This document shows positions 21,359 through 31,836 of a DNA stretch of 52,537 bases, in pieces. Location of the stretch: contig JABXHI010000014.1 of NCBI GenBank assembly GCA_013393415.1, positions 1 to 52,537 of the forward strand, in the 5' to 3' direction. Numbering within the stretch: the stretch's first letter is position 1; the number at the start of each line of letters is the position of its first letter. Made by a program: the position numbers and the translations under genes. The stretch is from Micrococcaceae bacterium (lineage in GTDB: Bacteria; Actinomycetota; Actinomycetes; Actinomycetales; Micrococcaceae). The notes under the pieces were generated by a model, which saw only the letters and a list, made by a program, of their open reading frames with translations, was not told the origin of the DNA and did not search any database.

Positions 21359-22390
21359 TTAGTGGCTCGGGTGAATGGGGCCGGGTTCAATGTACGGTGC
21401 GAAACTGAGTGTCTGCTGGGAAGTAAACGACCGGTGCTCACCGGTGAGCGGGTCCGCAAATGCTAATCCATCCGCCAATAATTGCAGCGGTTTGGTGTAG
21501 TCATCGGCACGGTGCTCGAGCAGTTCGGGGTAAAACCGATCGTGCAGAACCCCGTGTCCTAGCGCTGCCAAATGGATGCGTAATTGATGCGTGCGACCGG
21601 TCCGCGGGTGCAGCGCCACATGGGCTAGCGCCCCGTCATCGTTGAGCTGGTACGACACCAAGGTGATGTCGGTGACGGCATTCGGTCCGGTGGTGGGGGC
21701 GTGGCTTCGCCGACGCTTGCCGATCCGGGGTGCTTCAAGCCGTCCAGATGCACGCGGAGCATAGGCTTCGACTTCGGCGTTGATGATCCCTTTGGTTTTG
21801 ATAATGCGATTTCGGTACGTCAGTGGGAACCGCTCAAGATACAATTCGGCGGGGGCGGGCAGTTGTATCACGGCACGATATTGGCGGGTGACGCGACGGT
21901 GTTCGAAGAGTTGTTGATAGGCGCCACGAGTTGCGGGATTCGGAGAGAATAACAACACCCCGGCGGTGGCACGGTCTAATCGATGCAGCGGGACTAGATC
22001 GGGGATGCCCAATTGGTTGCGCAACCGCACCAGCGCGGTTTCCTGCAGGAACTGGCCGCCCGGCGTTGTCGGTACAAAGTGTGGTTTATCGGCCACCACC
22101 AGGTGTTCGTCCTGGTGGAGCACCCGGACATCGAAGGGAATGCGCTGTTCATCGGGCACCGAGCGGTAATACCAGATGAACTCGTGCGCGCTGGCGGGCG
22201 TGTGCTCGGTGATGCGGGTACCGTCATTGCCCACGATGTCACCGACCGCGATGCGTGAGGCCAACGCCTCGTGTCCCAGATGCGGAAATCGGGCGCGTAA
22301 AAATTCCACGACCGTCGTCTCGACGTCAGCCGGGATGCGCAGGCGAGTGGGTCCAACGCCGTCGCGAACAGGTAATGGTGGTGTGGGCAT
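21359..22390 (-). CDS. RluA-family pseudouridine synthase
   Basis: RNA pseudouridine synthase, 343 residues. The catalytic motif HRLDRATAG places the nucleophilic aspartate at residue 139. The family-typical LVVADKPHFVPTTPGG precedes it, and HPRTGRTHQLRIHLAALGHGVLHD follows near residue 265. The N-terminal region is S4-like (TVVEFLRARFPHLGHEALASRI). The target uridine cannot be assigned. Its start lies 9 nt after the lhr stop, and lhr lies 9 nt after rlmH, so a 23S rRNA methyltransferase, an RNA/DNA helicase and a pseudouridine synthase seem to share one transcript. Confidence 0.92.
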   Translation of the reverse strand: MPTPPLPVRDGVGPTRLRIPADVETTVVEFLRARFPHLGHEALASRIAVGDIVGNDGTRITEHTPASAHEFIWYYRSVPDEQRIPFDVRVLHQDEHLVVADKPHFVPTTPGGQFLQETALVRLRNQLGIPDLVPLHRLDRATAGVLLFSPNPATRGAYQQLFEHRRVTRQYRAVIQLPAPAELYLERFPLTYRNRIIKTKGIINAEVEAYAPRASGRLEAPRIGKRRRSHAPTTGPNAVTDITLVSYQLNDDGALAHVALHPRTGRTHQLRIHLAALGHGVLHDRFYPELLEHRADDYTKPLQLLADGLAFADPLTGEHRSFTSQQTLSFAPYIEPGPIHPSH

Positions 22391-22399
22391 GGTGCTAGT

Positions 22400-25300
22400 T
22401 TAGGCCCGAAACCGTATCGCGTTGGGCGTGGTGTAGAACCCGGCATCGACCAGGTGTGAGGCGAGCTCGGTACCCGTGATGGGTTCGCCGTTGACCGTCG
22501 AGACCGCCAGCTTGTCGACCTTGGCGCGCTGCAGCGCGTCGACCAGCGCGTTTGCCGCCGCGGCGAGGTGTTGCTCGCCAAACTGCAATACTGTCTTGCC
22601 GCCGCGTTCCAAATACAGCACCGGTTCACCGTTGACGAGCACAACGTAGGCACCGGCCTTACGTCCGGGACGATGCCCATCGGTTGCGGGCCAGTCCAGG
22701 GTGGCACCATACGGGTTGGCCGGATCGGTTGCGGCTAGGCCGATGGCCTGTGGATGGCGGGGGTCGTCATCATACGCGCGCAGCGCATCAATGGTCGCCG
22801 CGGTGGAAAACTGTGCGGCACCCAGCGCTTCGATAAAGTACCCGCGCCGAATATGTCCCGACTCTTCCATCTTGGATAACAGCCGATAGTATGCCGAGAA
22901 CCCGCCGGGCAGTGCTTCGGCAGTGACGGCCCCTCGGGTGATGACGCCGTAGCGGTCCAGTAAGTATTCGGCCTGGGCGTGCAGGGCAGCAGTGTTTTCA
23001 TCGGTGCGTTGCGGCAGGAGCGACCAGCGACCCACCGCGGTTGGCGGGTCTGGATTGCGAGCAGCATGCGCGGTGGGCGCCAGACGGTTGAGCCGACGCA
23101 AGCGTGCTTGGCGTCGCGGGGCTGTGCGTTGCGTCGGAGCACGCGTCGAGGACTTCGCATAGGTGGCACGCACCGCGGTGAACGTGTCATTGGTGACCAC
23201 CCCGGCCCAGAACAGATCCCACAGGGCCGCCAACACATCCTCTCCGGGAGCATCCAGTTGCGCCGTCAACGCCGAGTAGAACCAGCCACCGGTATCGGTC
23301 AGTGCTTCGATAATGGCATCGTGGATCGGTTGTCGCTCATCGGTGGGCCGGATGGGCAGTGTCAGGTCGACCGTATCGACGTGGTGGAAGGCCACCGACT
23401 GGTCCGCGGCCCCGACCATCACAAACTGCCCGGTGGCCAGCAACTCATCGAGCATTGCGGGCCGGTAGTCGTCGACGCGTGCCGGTAGGATGGCGGCTTC
23501 CCAGACTTGCGCGGGTGCAGCGAAACCGGTGAGCTGATCCAGCACGATCGCCAATCCGTCGACACCGCGTTCCTGTGGTGTGGGCATCACTTGGTGCTGT
23601 GCCAGCAGATACCGGGCATAGGCGGCATGTTCGACGGGTTCGACTTCGGCACGCAGCTGGGCCAGCGAGCGCCGCCGGATCCGGGCGAGCACGTCGACGT
23701 CGCACCATTCATCGGTGGCCACCGGTCCCTCACCGGCCGGCGGGTTCGGTAAGTACGCGCCCAGCGTCACCCGGTGTTGGGCGGCTAACCGTTGCAACAC
23801 TTGATGGGCGATGACCGGACCGATGCCGAAACGTGCGGCAACCTGTGGTGCGGTAAATGGGCCGTGGGTGCGGGCGTAGCGGGCCACCAGATCGCCCAGT
23901 GGATCATCAACCGCATCCGAAAAGGCTGCCGGGACGCCCATGGGCAGTGGTATGCCCAGACCATCGCGCAGCCGGGGTGCGTCTTCGATGCCGGCCCACA
24001 AGTGTGCCTGCCCCATGCGCACGGCAATCGCGCGTTTGTCCGCGACCAACTGTTCCACCAGGTGCTCGGCGGTTGCCTCGTCGACGGCGTCGTCATCCTC
24101 GCGTAGTCGCGCGGCCAACTCGGCGGTGGACAACGGACCTAACAGGCGCAGCAGATCCGCGACACCTTCTGTTCCGTGCAGCCGACGCGACGCTGAGGTG
24201 TGCTGGAGGTCGGCTTGCACCTGCGCGATGACGTCCTCGTCGAGCAGTTCGCGCAGCATATCCTGACCCAACAGTTGGGACAGTAGGCCGGGATCCAGCG
24301 ACAGTGCCGCAGCCCGACGCTCGGCCAGCGGTGCATCGGTTTCGTACATGAACTGCGCGGTATACCCGAACAGCAAGGTCTGGGCGAAGGGCGAGGCCTG
24401 CGGCGTCTGTACCTCGACCACGCGGAGCACCCGGGTACGAACCTGCTCGAGGACCTCCATGAGTCCGTCGACGTCATAGACATCCTGGAGGACTTCGCGC
24501 ACCGTTTCTAAAATAATCGGAAACTGCGGATACTTTGAGGCCACGGCTAAGAGTTGCGCGGCGCGTTGGCGTTGTTGCCACAGCGGTGTGCGTGTGCCCG
24601 GGTCGCGTCGGGGCAGTAACAGCGCCCGGGCCGCATTTTCACGAAAATGCGCGGCGAACAGGGCCGATCCGCCGACGTGCTGTCGCAGTTGGTCGCGCAG
24701 GTCTTCGGGGTCGAACCAAAAGATATCGGCGGCCGCCGGTTCGGCATCGGTGGCGGGCACGCGTACGATGATCCCGTCGTCACCGGCCATCGCATTGGCA
24801 TCGAACCCATAGGTGGCTTTGACCCGCTCAGAGATGGCCAGCGCCCAGGGTGCGTGCACGCCCTTGCCAAACGGAGTGTGCAAAATGATGCGCCAGTCGC
24901 CGAGTTCATCGCGGAATCGTTCCACGACGATCGTGGTGTCGGTGGGTAGATGTCCGGTCGCGTCGCGCTGCTCGGTCAGATAGTTCAGCAGATTGGTCCG
25001 GGCGTTGTCATCTAAACCTGCGGCGCGCAACCGCTGGGCGATGTTGGGATCCGCCAGTGCTTCACGTCGAAATGCCCCGGTGGCGCGTCCCAGTTCGAGG
25101 GGTCGGCCGGGTTGGTCGCCGCGCCAAAAGGGCAGACGTCCGGGGCGTCCAAATGCCGGGGTGACCAACACGCGGTCATGGGTGATGTCTTCGATTTGCC
25201 AGGTGGTTGCGCCCAGGATGATCGTTTCGCCGACCCGAGATTCGTACACCATCTCTTCATCGAGTTCGCCCACGCGCTTGGCCGCATCGGATTCGGTAGC

Positions 25301-26845
25301 CAGATAGACCCCGAAGAGCCCGCGGTCGGCAATGGTCCCTCCCGAGGTGACGGCCAACCGCTGGGCTCCGGGGCGGGACGTAATGGTGCCGGCTTCGCGG
25401 TCCCACACCACGCGCGGCTTCAACTGGGCAAACTCATCCGAGACGTATTTGCCCGCCAGTAAATCCAGCACCGAAGCGTACACATCCATGGACAGCGTGG
25501 TAAACGGCGCGGCACGACGCACCACATCGAGCCACTTTTGGTCGACCAGCTCATCCATGGCCGCGGCCGCGATGGTGTGCTGCGCCAAGATATCCAACGG
25601 GTTGGCCGGGATCTCGATGGCCTCAATTTCGCCGGTCATCATGCGCTCGGTGACCACCGCAGCGTCGACAACATCGCCCCGGTGCAGCGGGAAGAACCAG
25701 CCGATGGACACCTCACCCACTTGGTGTCCGGCACGCCCCACGCGCTGCAGACCCGCCGCGACCGTTGGTGCAGCTTGCAGATGGATCACCGCATCCACGA
25801 CCCCCATGTCAATGCCTAATTCCAATGAAGACGTGGCTACCACGCACCGCAGCGTGCCCGATTTCAAGCCGTCTTCGACCTCGGCGCGGGCCGTGGCCGA
25901 CATCGACCCGTGGTGGGTTCGCGCAAATTCTTGTTCCGCGTCCTCACCGTGCTCCCACAGTTCATTGAGCGATTCGGTGAGTCGTTCCGCCGAGCGTCTC
26001 GAATTCACAAACACTATCATCGACCGATACTGCGCGGCGATCTCCATGATGCGCGCTTCCACGTGCGGCCACATCGACGTATTTTCTTCGGGTGAGGCTC
26101 CGGCATCCGGTTGGGTCATGTCGGTCACCGGCACCGAAACGGTGATGTCCCAACGTTTCTGTTCGGCCCCATCGACGACGCGGACCGGTTGGACCCCGCC
26201 CAGGTACCGTGCGACTTCTTCAGCCGGGCGCACCGTCGCCGATAACCCAATGCGTTGCGCCGGCTGCTCCAACAGTGCATCCAACCGCTCCAACGACACC
26301 GCCAAGTGCGCGCCGCGTTTATTGCCGGCTAACGCATGAACCTCATCGACAATCACCGTTTCTACCCCGGCCAGCGTCTCACGAGCCTTTGACGTTAACA
26401 TCAGATACAGCGACTCGGGTGTGGTGATCAGAATTTCTGGGGGATCGGTGATGAGCCGACGACGATCCCGCGCCGAAGTATCTCCGGAACGCACGCCGGT
26501 GCGAATCTCTGGCACCTCGAGCCCCTGGGCCTGAGCCATTTGTGTAATGCCGACCAACGGGGCCGTGAGGTTTCGTTCAACATCGACCCCCAACGCCTTT
26601 AACGGGGAAATGTAGAGCACCTTGGTGCGGTGCTTACCCTCGGTCGGGGTGGTAATCAGCCGGTCGATGGCAGACAAGAAGGCCGCCAGCGTTTTCCCCG
26701 ACCCCGTCGGAGCAATCACTAATGCATGCTCCCCGGAGCTAATCGTCTCCCAGGCACCCAACTGGGCTCTGGTCGGCGCATCAAAAGACCGCTCAAACCA
26801 AGAGCGTGTGGCATCAGAAAACGCTGCCGGCACCGAATCTGTCAT
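22400..26845 (-). CDS. lhr: Lhr-type large superfamily 2 helicase
   Basis: Large helicase-related protein of 1481 residues, within the usual 1500-residue range. It has Walker A APTGSGKT (45-52), the DEVH box at 167-170, motif III SATVRP, motif VI QRVGRAGHQ near 370, then the Lhr winged-helix and core C-terminal domain, and a long Lhr-specific C-terminus with winged-helix repeats (LLSKMEESGHIRRGYFIEALGAAQF near 1320). Lhr is a 3'-5' ssDNA translocase that unwinds RNA:DNA hybrids and is DNA-damage inducible in mycobacteria. It starts at ATG 26845, 9 nt after rlmH. Confidence 0.95.
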   Translation of the reverse strand: MTDSVPAAFSDATRSWFERSFDAPTRAQLGAWETISSGEHALVIAPTGSGKTLAAFLSAIDRLITTPTEGKHRTKVLYISPLKALGVDVERNLTAPLVGITQMAQAQGLEVPEIRTGVRSGDTSARDRRRLITDPPEILITTPESLYLMLTSKARETLAGVETVIVDEVHALAGNKRGAHLAVSLERLDALLEQPAQRIGLSATVRPAEEVARYLGGVQPVRVVDGAEQKRWDITVSVPVTDMTQPDAGASPEENTSMWPHVEARIMEIAAQYRSMIVFVNSRRSAERLTESLNELWEHGEDAEQEFARTHHGSMSATARAEVEDGLKSGTLRCVVATSSLELGIDMGVVDAVIHLQAAPTVAAGLQRVGRAGHQVGEVSIGWFFPLHRGDVVDAAVVTERMMTGEIEAIEIPANPLDILAQHTIAAAAMDELVDQKWLDVVRRAAPFTTLSMDVYASVLDLLAGKYVSDEFAQLKPRVVWDREAGTITSRPGAQRLAVTSGGTIADRGLFGVYLATESDAAKRVGELDEEMVYESRVGETIILGATTWQIEDITHDRVLVTPAFGRPGRLPFWRGDQPGRPLELGRATGAFRREALADPNIAQRLRAAGLDDNARTNLLNYLTEQRDATGHLPTDTTIVVERFRDELGDWRIILHTPFGKGVHAPWALAISERVKATYGFDANAMAGDDGIIVRVPATDAEPAAADIFWFDPEDLRDQLRQHVGGSALFAAHFRENAARALLLPRRDPGTRTPLWQQRQRAAQLLAVASKYPQFPIILETVREVLQDVYDVDGLMEVLEQVRTRVLRVVEVQTPQASPFAQTLLFGYTAQFMYETDAPLAERRAAALSLDPGLLSQLLGQDMLRELLDEDVIAQVQADLQHTSASRRLHGTEGVADLLRLLGPLSTAELAARLREDDDAVDEATAEHLVEQLVADKRAIAVRMGQAHLWAGIEDAPRLRDGLGIPLPMGVPAAFSDAVDDPLGDLVARYARTHGPFTAPQVAARFGIGPVIAHQVLQRLAAQHRVTLGAYLPNPPAGEGPVATDEWCDVDVLARIRRRSLAQLRAEVEPVEHAAYARYLLAQHQVMPTPQERGVDGLAIVLDQLTGFAAPAQVWEAAILPARVDDYRPAMLDELLATGQFVMVGAADQSVAFHHVDTVDLTLPIRPTDERQPIHDAIIEALTDTGGWFYSALTAQLDAPGEDVLAALWDLFWAGVVTNDTFTAVRATYAKSSTRAPTQRTAPRRQARLRRLNRLAPTAHAARNPDPPTAVGRWSLLPQRTDENTAALHAQAEYLLDRYGVITRGAVTAEALPGGFSAYYRLLSKMEESGHIRRGYFIEALGAAQFSTAATIDALRAYDDDPRHPQAIGLAATDPANPYGATLDWPATDGHRPGRKAGAYVVLVNGEPVLYLERGGKTVLQFGEQHLAAAANALVDALQRAKVDKLAVSTVNGEPITGTELASHLVDAGFYTTPNAIRFRA

Positions 26846-26854
26846 GGCACCAGA

Positions 26855-27313
26855 CTACTGGTGGTGATACGGCCTACCGGCGGAAATCTCCTGCGCGCGA
26901 TAAATCTGCTCGGTTACCATCAACCGCACCAGCTGATGCGGAAACACGAGATTCGACAGCGACCACACCGTATCGGCCCGCGCTCGCAGCTCATCATTGA
27001 CACCGTAGGCACCACCGATCACCAACACCACACTGCGCGAAGTATCAAAAAGCTGTTGCAGGTGCTCCGCCAGCTGCGGAGAACGGAAATTTGTGCCCCG
27101 TTCGTCCAACAGCATCACGTGGTCTTGTGCACGAACTTGCTTCAGAATCGCAGCAGACTCTTCATCACGAGACCGTTGTTCGCCGGCGGTGGTGTGTGGC
27201 ACCAGCTTGAACTCGATGTCGTAGGGTTTTTTCAGTCGCTTGGCAAAACGCTCGATGCCCTCTGCCACCCACGCTTCGTGTCGCTTGCCCACTGTGATGA
27301 TGCGTATCGTCAC
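26855..27313 (-). CDS. rlmH: 23S rRNA (pseudouridine-1915-N3)-methyltransferase
   Basis: SPOUT-class methyltransferase that methylates pseudouridine 1915 in helix 69 of 23S rRNA. The 152-residue length is standard. The SAM-binding knot is VLVIGGAYGV near 96-105 and the C-terminus is the conserved RPYHHQ. It heads the rlmH-lhr-rluA-type gene run on the minus strand and is divergent from the prp operon. Confidence 0.95.
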   Translation of the reverse strand: MTIRIITVGKRHEAWVAEGIERFAKRLKKPYDIEFKLVPHTTAGEQRSRDEESAAILKQVRAQDHVMLLDERGTNFRSPQLAEHLQQLFDTSRSVVLVIGGAYGVNDELRARADTVWSLSNLVFPHQLVRLMVTEQIYRAQEISAGRPYHHQ

Positions 27314-27440
27314 GCGCTACTCCCACTGCTCGATGTTTGCGTCAGGTGCCATGTGCCATTCCAGTGTAGCGGTCGCCGCGCGATCGGGTGCGCGGAGTTG
27401 TTAGAGTATCTGACGTGAACCCGACCACAATCACGCGGGG

Positions 27441-27450
27441 AGTGTATACA
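27441..27450. promoter_or_regulatory. Candidate GntR operator 1 (left half of mirror pair)
   Basis: AGTGTATACA contains the palindrome TGTATACA at 27443-27450. It is the exact reverse complement of the second site at 27506-27515. The position upstream of prpR suggests autoregulation by the FCD-type GntR protein. Confidence 0.55.
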
Positions 27451-27505
27451 GGATCGCAATGATTGTGCCCCAGATGTTAGGTGGCTGGCCAACGACTCGG
27501 CTCTA

Positions 27506-27515
27506 TGTATACACT
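27506..27515. promoter_or_regulatory. Candidate GntR operator 2 overlapping the -10 box of prpR
   Basis: TGTATACACT contains the palindrome TGTATACA at 27506-27513. The -10-like hexamer TACACT (27510-27515) lies within it and is followed by 6 nt and then ATG 27522, so the message is probably leaderless and a bound regulator would block the promoter directly. Confidence 0.55.
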
Positions 27516-27521
27516 GAGGGT

Positions 27522-28175
27522 ATGCGTGCCAGTGAACGAGCCTACGAAGCACTGCGCCGGGACATCCTGAATTGGGATCTGCCACCCGGCTCGGTACTTG
27601 CCGAGGTTGACCTCTCAGAGCGTCTCGGGGTGTCCCGCACCCCGGTGCGTGAAGCCGTGGCGAAATTGGTCGCCGATGGTCTGGCCGATGCACAGCGGGG
27701 GCGGGGGACCGTCGTCTCTGATGTATCGTTGGACGATCTGGCCGATATGTTCGTGCTGCGCAGAGTACTCGAAACCGAATCAGCCCGATTGGCCGCAACC
27801 AGTGACCATGCTGCGAAGTTTGGCCCACTGGCCCAGAAATTCCACGCCGTCACCGAAAACGCCCAGATTCTTGAAGACCCCGGACCGTACTACCAGCTGA
27901 TTAACACCATGGACGAACTCATCGACTCCGCGGCCGGCAACAGCTATTTGTCCACGGCACTTTCAAATTTGCGCGTGCACCTGGCGCGCGTCCGCAGAAT
28001 GGCCAAAGATAATCCCACCCGTCTCGCCGCCTCCGCGGTAGAGCATTCCAAGATTGCCGAGGCAATCGCCAAAAAAGACCCACTGTTAGCCAGTGCAGCG
28101 ACGACCATGCACCTGCAGGCGTCGCTGGATCACATTCTCACCCATGCAGAAACTCCGAAGGGACGTCATGATTAA
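27522..28175 (+). CDS. prpR: GntR-family (FCD) regulator of the methylcitrate operon
   Basis: A 217-residue GntR-family regulator with an FCD effector domain. The N-terminal winged helix reads [17 protein letters not shown], then [19 protein letters not shown], the family recognition helix. The FCD part starts near residue 75 ([20 protein letters not shown]). I start it at ATG 27522 rather than 27459: the TACACT -10 box lies 6 nt before this ATG, and the longer leader is not GntR-like. Its 3' end overlaps prpD by 8 nt. It probably controls the operon in response to a propionate-pathway metabolite such as methylcitrate; that effector is inference. Confidence 0.88.
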   Translation: MRASERAYEALRRDILNWDLPPGSVLAEVDLSERLGVSRTPVREAVAKLVADGLADAQRGRGTVVSDVSLDDLADMFVLRRVLETESARLAATSDHAAKFGPLAQKFHAVTENAQILEDPGPYYQLINTMDELIDSAAGNSYLSTALSNLRVHLARVRRMAKDNPTRLAASAVEHSKIAEAIAKKDPLLASAATTMHLQASLDHILTHAETPKGRHD

Positions 28176-29685
28176 CCACGAAGTACGCGTCTACCCATCC
28201 GCGCAGCATCTTCCGCACGAAGACCAGCTGGCGTACAAGATCGCTCAGGTCGCCGCTGACGAGGTCGCAGTGACTGATGAAGTCAAAGACATGATCATCA
28301 ACCGCATCATCGATAACGCTTCGGTTGCCGTTGCCTCGTTGAATCGTGCCCCTATTGTGTCGGCGCGCGCACAGGCATCCACGCACGCACCATCCACCGG
28401 CGGGTCCGGATCTTCCGTGTTCGGTGTTGACGAGAAAGTCTCCCCGGAATGGGCCGCTTGGGCCAACGGTGTGGCCGTTCGTGAACTCGACTACCACGAC
28501 ACCTTCTTGGCCGCGGACTACTCGCACCCCGGAGACAACATTCCGGCCATCTTGGCCGCAGCCGAGCACGCCGGCAAATCGGGTCACGAGTTGATTCGCG
28601 GTATTGCTACCGGATACGAAATCCAGGTCAACCTCGTCAAAGCGATCTGCTTGCACGAGCACAAGATCGACCACATTGCCCACTTGGGCCCGTCAGCCGC
28701 AGCCGGTCTCGGCACGCTGCTGGGCGCCGATACCGAAACGATCTTCCAGGCCGTTGGCCAGGCCCTGCATACCTCCACCGCCACCCGTCAGTCTCGCAAG
28801 GGCGAAATCTCCACCTGGAAAGCACACGCGCCAGCATTCGCCGGCAAGATGGCCGTTGAATCCATCGACCGTGCACTGCGCGGCCAGACCTCACCCGTCC
28901 CAATTTATGAAGGTGAAGACGGCGTCATCGCCTGGATGCTGGATGGCCCAGAAGCCAATTACACCGTGCCGCTGCCCGAGGAAGGCGAAGCCAAACGCGC
29001 CATTCTGGACACCTACACCAAGGAACACTCGGCCGAATACCAAGCACAAGCTTGGATCGATCTGGCTCGTAAGCTCAACCAAGAGCACCCAGAAGCCACC
29101 GACCCGGCCAATGTTGAATCCATCCTGATCAAGACGTCGCACCACACCCACTACGTGATCGGTACCGGCGCCAACGACCCAGAAAAGATGGATCCAACCG
29201 CTTCACGCGAAACCCTGGACCACTCGATCATGTACATCTTTGCCGTCGCACTGCAGGACGGCGCATGGCACCACGCCGACTCATACGCTCCAGAGCGCGC
29301 ACAGCGTAAAGACACCGTCGAACTGTGGCACAAGGTCTCAACCCTCGAAGATCCAGAATGGACCCGCCGCTACCACTCGCTGGACCTCAACGAGAAGGCA
29401 TTTGGCGGTTCGGTGGAGATCACTATGAAAGACGGCACCGTCATTACCGACGACATCGCCGTCGCCGACGCCCATCCGCTCGGTGCTCGCCCATTCGAGC
29501 GCGAACAGTACATCAACAAATTCCGCATGCTTGCCGAAGGCATCGTTGAAGAAGCCGAAATCACGCGCTTCCTGGACGCCGTCGAGCGCCTGGACGACCT
29601 CAAAGCTGGTGAACTCGACCAGCTCAACGTGGTCGCCAAGCCCGGTTACATCAACGCGACCGATGCACCGAAAGGACTCTTCTAA
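28168..29685 (+). CDS. prpD: 2-methylcitrate dehydratase
   Basis: MmgE/PrpD-family enzyme of 505 residues that dehydrates 2-methylcitrate to 2-methyl-cis-aconitate. Recognisable parts are [12 protein letters not shown] near residue 105, [43 protein letters not shown] and the late [17 protein letters not shown] start it at ATG 28168, with AAGGGA 6-7 nt upstream, overlapping the regulator gene by 8 nt; the longer frame adds 25 arginine- and tryptophan-rich residues that read as out-of-frame translation. prpB follows with a TAATG overlap. Confidence 0.95.
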   Translation: MINHEVRVYPSAQHLPHEDQLAYKIAQVAADEVAVTDEVKDMIINRIIDNASVAVASLNRAPIVSARAQASTHAPSTGGSGSSVFGVDEKVSPEWAAWANGVAVRELDYHDTFLAADYSHPGDNIPAILAAAEHAGKSGHELIRGIATGYEIQVNLVKAICLHEHKIDHIAHLGPSAAAGLGTLLGADTETIFQAVGQALHTSTATRQSRKGEISTWKAHAPAFAGKMAVESIDRALRGQTSPVPIYEGEDGVIAWMLDGPEANYTVPLPEEGEAKRAILDTYTKEHSAEYQAQAWIDLARKLNQEHPEATDPANVESILIKTSHHTHYVIGTGANDPEKMDPTASRETLDHSIMYIFAVALQDGAWHHADSYAPERAQRKDTVELWHKVSTLEDPEWTRRYHSLDLNEKAFGGSVEITMKDGTVITDDIAVADAHPLGARPFEREQYINKFRMLAEGIVEEAEITRFLDAVERLDDLKAGELDQLNVVAKPGYINATDAPKGLF

Positions 29686-30614
29686 TGCTGTATTCGAAAG
29701 TCAGTCCCGCCGAAAAACGTGTCGCCCTGCGCAAGATGCTCACCCCCGGAGCTGCCCGCCAGTTCCCGGGTGCATTCAACCCGCTGTCTGCACGACTCAT
29801 CGAAGAGAAAAATTTCGATGGCGTCTACATCTCTGGTGCGGTGCTCGCCAATGATCTGGGCCTGCCCGACATCGGTCTGACCACACTGCCTGAGGTCGCC
29901 AATCGTGCCGGACAGATTGCTCGGATGACGGATCTGCCCGCCTTGGTCGATGCCGATACCGGTTTCGGTGAACCCATGAACCTGGCACGCACCATCCAGG
30001 AACTCGAGCACGCTGGCCTGGCCGGTATGCACATCGAGGATCAGGTATTGCCCAAGCGCTGTGGCCACCTGGACGGCAAAACCGTCGTCGATACGTCGAC
30101 GATGACCCAGCGGATCGCCGCAGCTGCCGATGCCCGCATCGATGACAACTTCCTCATCATGGCGCGCACCGACATCCGCGGTATTGACGGCATGAGCGCC
30201 GCGGTGGAGCGTGTCAAAGCGATGGTGGACGCCGGCGCAGATGCGATCTTTCCGGAGGCAATGAAGGATCTCTCCGAATTCGAGACGATCACCAATGCCG
30301 TCGACGTGCCCGTCCTGGCGAACATGACAGAGTTTGGCAAGTCCGAACTGTTCACACGTCAGCAACTGGCTGATGCCGGTGTGGCCATGGTGATCTACCC
30401 GGTTACGCTATTGCGTAGCGCAATGGGGGCCGCCGAACGGGTTTTGGATACTATTAACGCTGACGGTACACAAAATGCCTCCGTAGACCAGATGTTGACC
30501 CGGTCTCGCCTCTACGAGCTCGTAGAATACGAAGACTACAACGCGTTTGACTCGGGTATTTTCAATTTCGAAGTACCCGGTCTGGATATCGAAGCCAACG
30601 CCGAAACCCTCTGA
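29685..30614 (+). CDS. prpB: 2-methylisocitrate lyase
   Basis: Cleaves 2-methylisocitrate to pyruvate and succinate. The 309-residue protein of the isocitrate lyase/PEP mutase superfamily has the metal-binding DADTGFGEP near 89-97 and the catalytic KRCGH at 124-128, which identifies the lyase rather than a phosphonopyruvate enzyme. Its ATG shares one base with the prpD stop (TAATG), so translation is coupled. prpC follows after 11 nt. Confidence 0.96.
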   Translation: MLYSKVSPAEKRVALRKMLTPGAARQFPGAFNPLSARLIEEKNFDGVYISGAVLANDLGLPDIGLTTLPEVANRAGQIARMTDLPALVDADTGFGEPMNLARTIQELEHAGLAGMHIEDQVLPKRCGHLDGKTVVDTSTMTQRIAAAADARIDDNFLIMARTDIRGIDGMSAAVERVKAMVDAGADAIFPEAMKDLSEFETITNAVDVPVLANMTEFGKSELFTRQQLADAGVAMVIYPVTLLRSAMGAAERVLDTINADGTQNASVDQMLTRSRLYELVEYEDYNAFDSGIFNFEVPGLDIEANAETL

Positions 30615-30625
30615 TTGGAGAATGT

Positions 30626-31759
30626 ATGTCCGAAGAGATTAGAAAAGGCCTAGTCGGTGTTGTCGCCGATTCCACCGCCATCTCAAAAGTCAATCCTGAC
30701 ACAAACTCGCTGCTCTACCGCGGTTACCCGGTCCAGGACCTGGCTACCCACAAATCGTTTGAAGAAGTTGCGATGTTGATGTGGCACGGCGAACTGCCAT
30801 CCGAGGCCGAACTCGACGAGTTCATCAAGCTGGAACGCGCTAACCGCGCCCTGGACCCGGCCGTCAAAGAAGCCATCGACCTGTTGCCCAAAGACGCCCA
30901 CCCGATGGACGTCTCACGCACTGCAGTTTCCGTCATCGGTGCACGCCACGACGATGCCGAAAATGACGACCCATCGGTTGAACTACGCAAAGCCAAAGAA
31001 CTCTTTGCCGCCTTTCCCGCGGTCGTGGCCTACGACCAGCGCCGTCGCCGCGGACTCGACGTCGTAGAACCACGCGATGACCTGGATTACTCACAGAACT
31101 TTTTGTGGATGACCTTCGGCGAAGAATACGCGCCAGAAGTCGTCGACGCCTTCCGCGTGTCGATGGTGCTCTACGCCGAGCACTCCTTCAACGCTTCGAC
31201 GTTCACCGCACGTGTCATCACCTCGACGCAGTCGGACCTGCACTCGGCCGTCACCGGGGCAATCGGTGCGTTGAAAGGGTCGCTGCACGGCGGTGCCAAT
31301 GAAGCCGTCATGCACACCTTCAACGAGATCGGTATCGACAAAAACGAATCTCGCGACGAAGCCGCGACCCGCTCCAAGGCATGGATGGAAGCCGCACTGG
31401 CCGAGAAGAAAAAGATCATGGGCTTCGGTCACCGCGTCTACAAGAACGGTGACTCTCGCGTGCCATCGATGAAGGAAGCGCTCGACAGGATGATCGAGTA
31501 CTACGGTCGTCACGAAATGCTGGGCCTGTACGATGGTTTGGAGAAAGCCATGGCCGAGGCAAAAGACATTCAGCCGAACCTGGACTACCCGGCCGGCCCG
31601 ACCTATCACCTGATGGGCTTCGACACCGACATGTTCACCCCGCTATTCATTGCGTCACGCATTACGGGTTGGACCGCGCACATCATCGAACAGCGCGCCG
31701 ACAACGCCTTGATTCGTCCACTGTCCGCCTACCACGGACCAGATCAGCGCTCGTTCTAA
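30626..31759 (+). CDS. prpC: 2-methylcitrate synthase
   Basis: Condenses propionyl-CoA with oxaloacetate; 377 residues, citrate synthase family, short form typical of PrpC. Active-site features are GSLHGGANEAV, GFGHRVYKNGDSRV and the late DNALIRP region with its conserved aspartate. ATTGGAGAA gives a ribosome site 5-6 nt before ATG 30626. Position after prpD and prpB, rather than near TCA genes, argues for methylcitrate over plain citrate synthase. A strong terminator follows 10 nt after the stop. Confidence 0.93.
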   Translation: MSEEIRKGLVGVVADSTAISKVNPDTNSLLYRGYPVQDLATHKSFEEVAMLMWHGELPSEAELDEFIKLERANRALDPAVKEAIDLLPKDAHPMDVSRTAVSVIGARHDDAENDDPSVELRKAKELFAAFPAVVAYDQRRRRGLDVVEPRDDLDYSQNFLWMTFGEEYAPEVVDAFRVSMVLYAEHSFNASTFTARVITSTQSDLHSAVTGAIGALKGSLHGGANEAVMHTFNEIGIDKNESRDEAATRSKAWMEAALAEKKKIMGFGHRVYKNGDSRVPSMKEALDRMIEYYGRHEMLGLYDGLEKAMAEAKDIQPNLDYPAGPTYHLMGFDTDMFTPLFIASRITGWTAHIIEQRADNALIRPLSAYHGPDQRSF

Positions 31760-31769
31760 CCGAGAACTC

Positions 31770-31807
31770 AAAAATGACCGCGGACCACGAGGTTCGCGGT
31801 CATTTTT
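31770..31807 (+). terminator. Rho-independent terminator of the prp operon
   Basis: Perfect 13-bp inverted repeat, AAAAATGACCGCG (31770-31782) and CGCGGTCATTTTT (31795-31807), with a 12-nt loop and a T run. The A/T-flanked stem could work in both directions. Confidence 0.9.
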
Positions 31808-31836
31808 GGCTGCGCTCACCGTGATATGTTGAGAAT

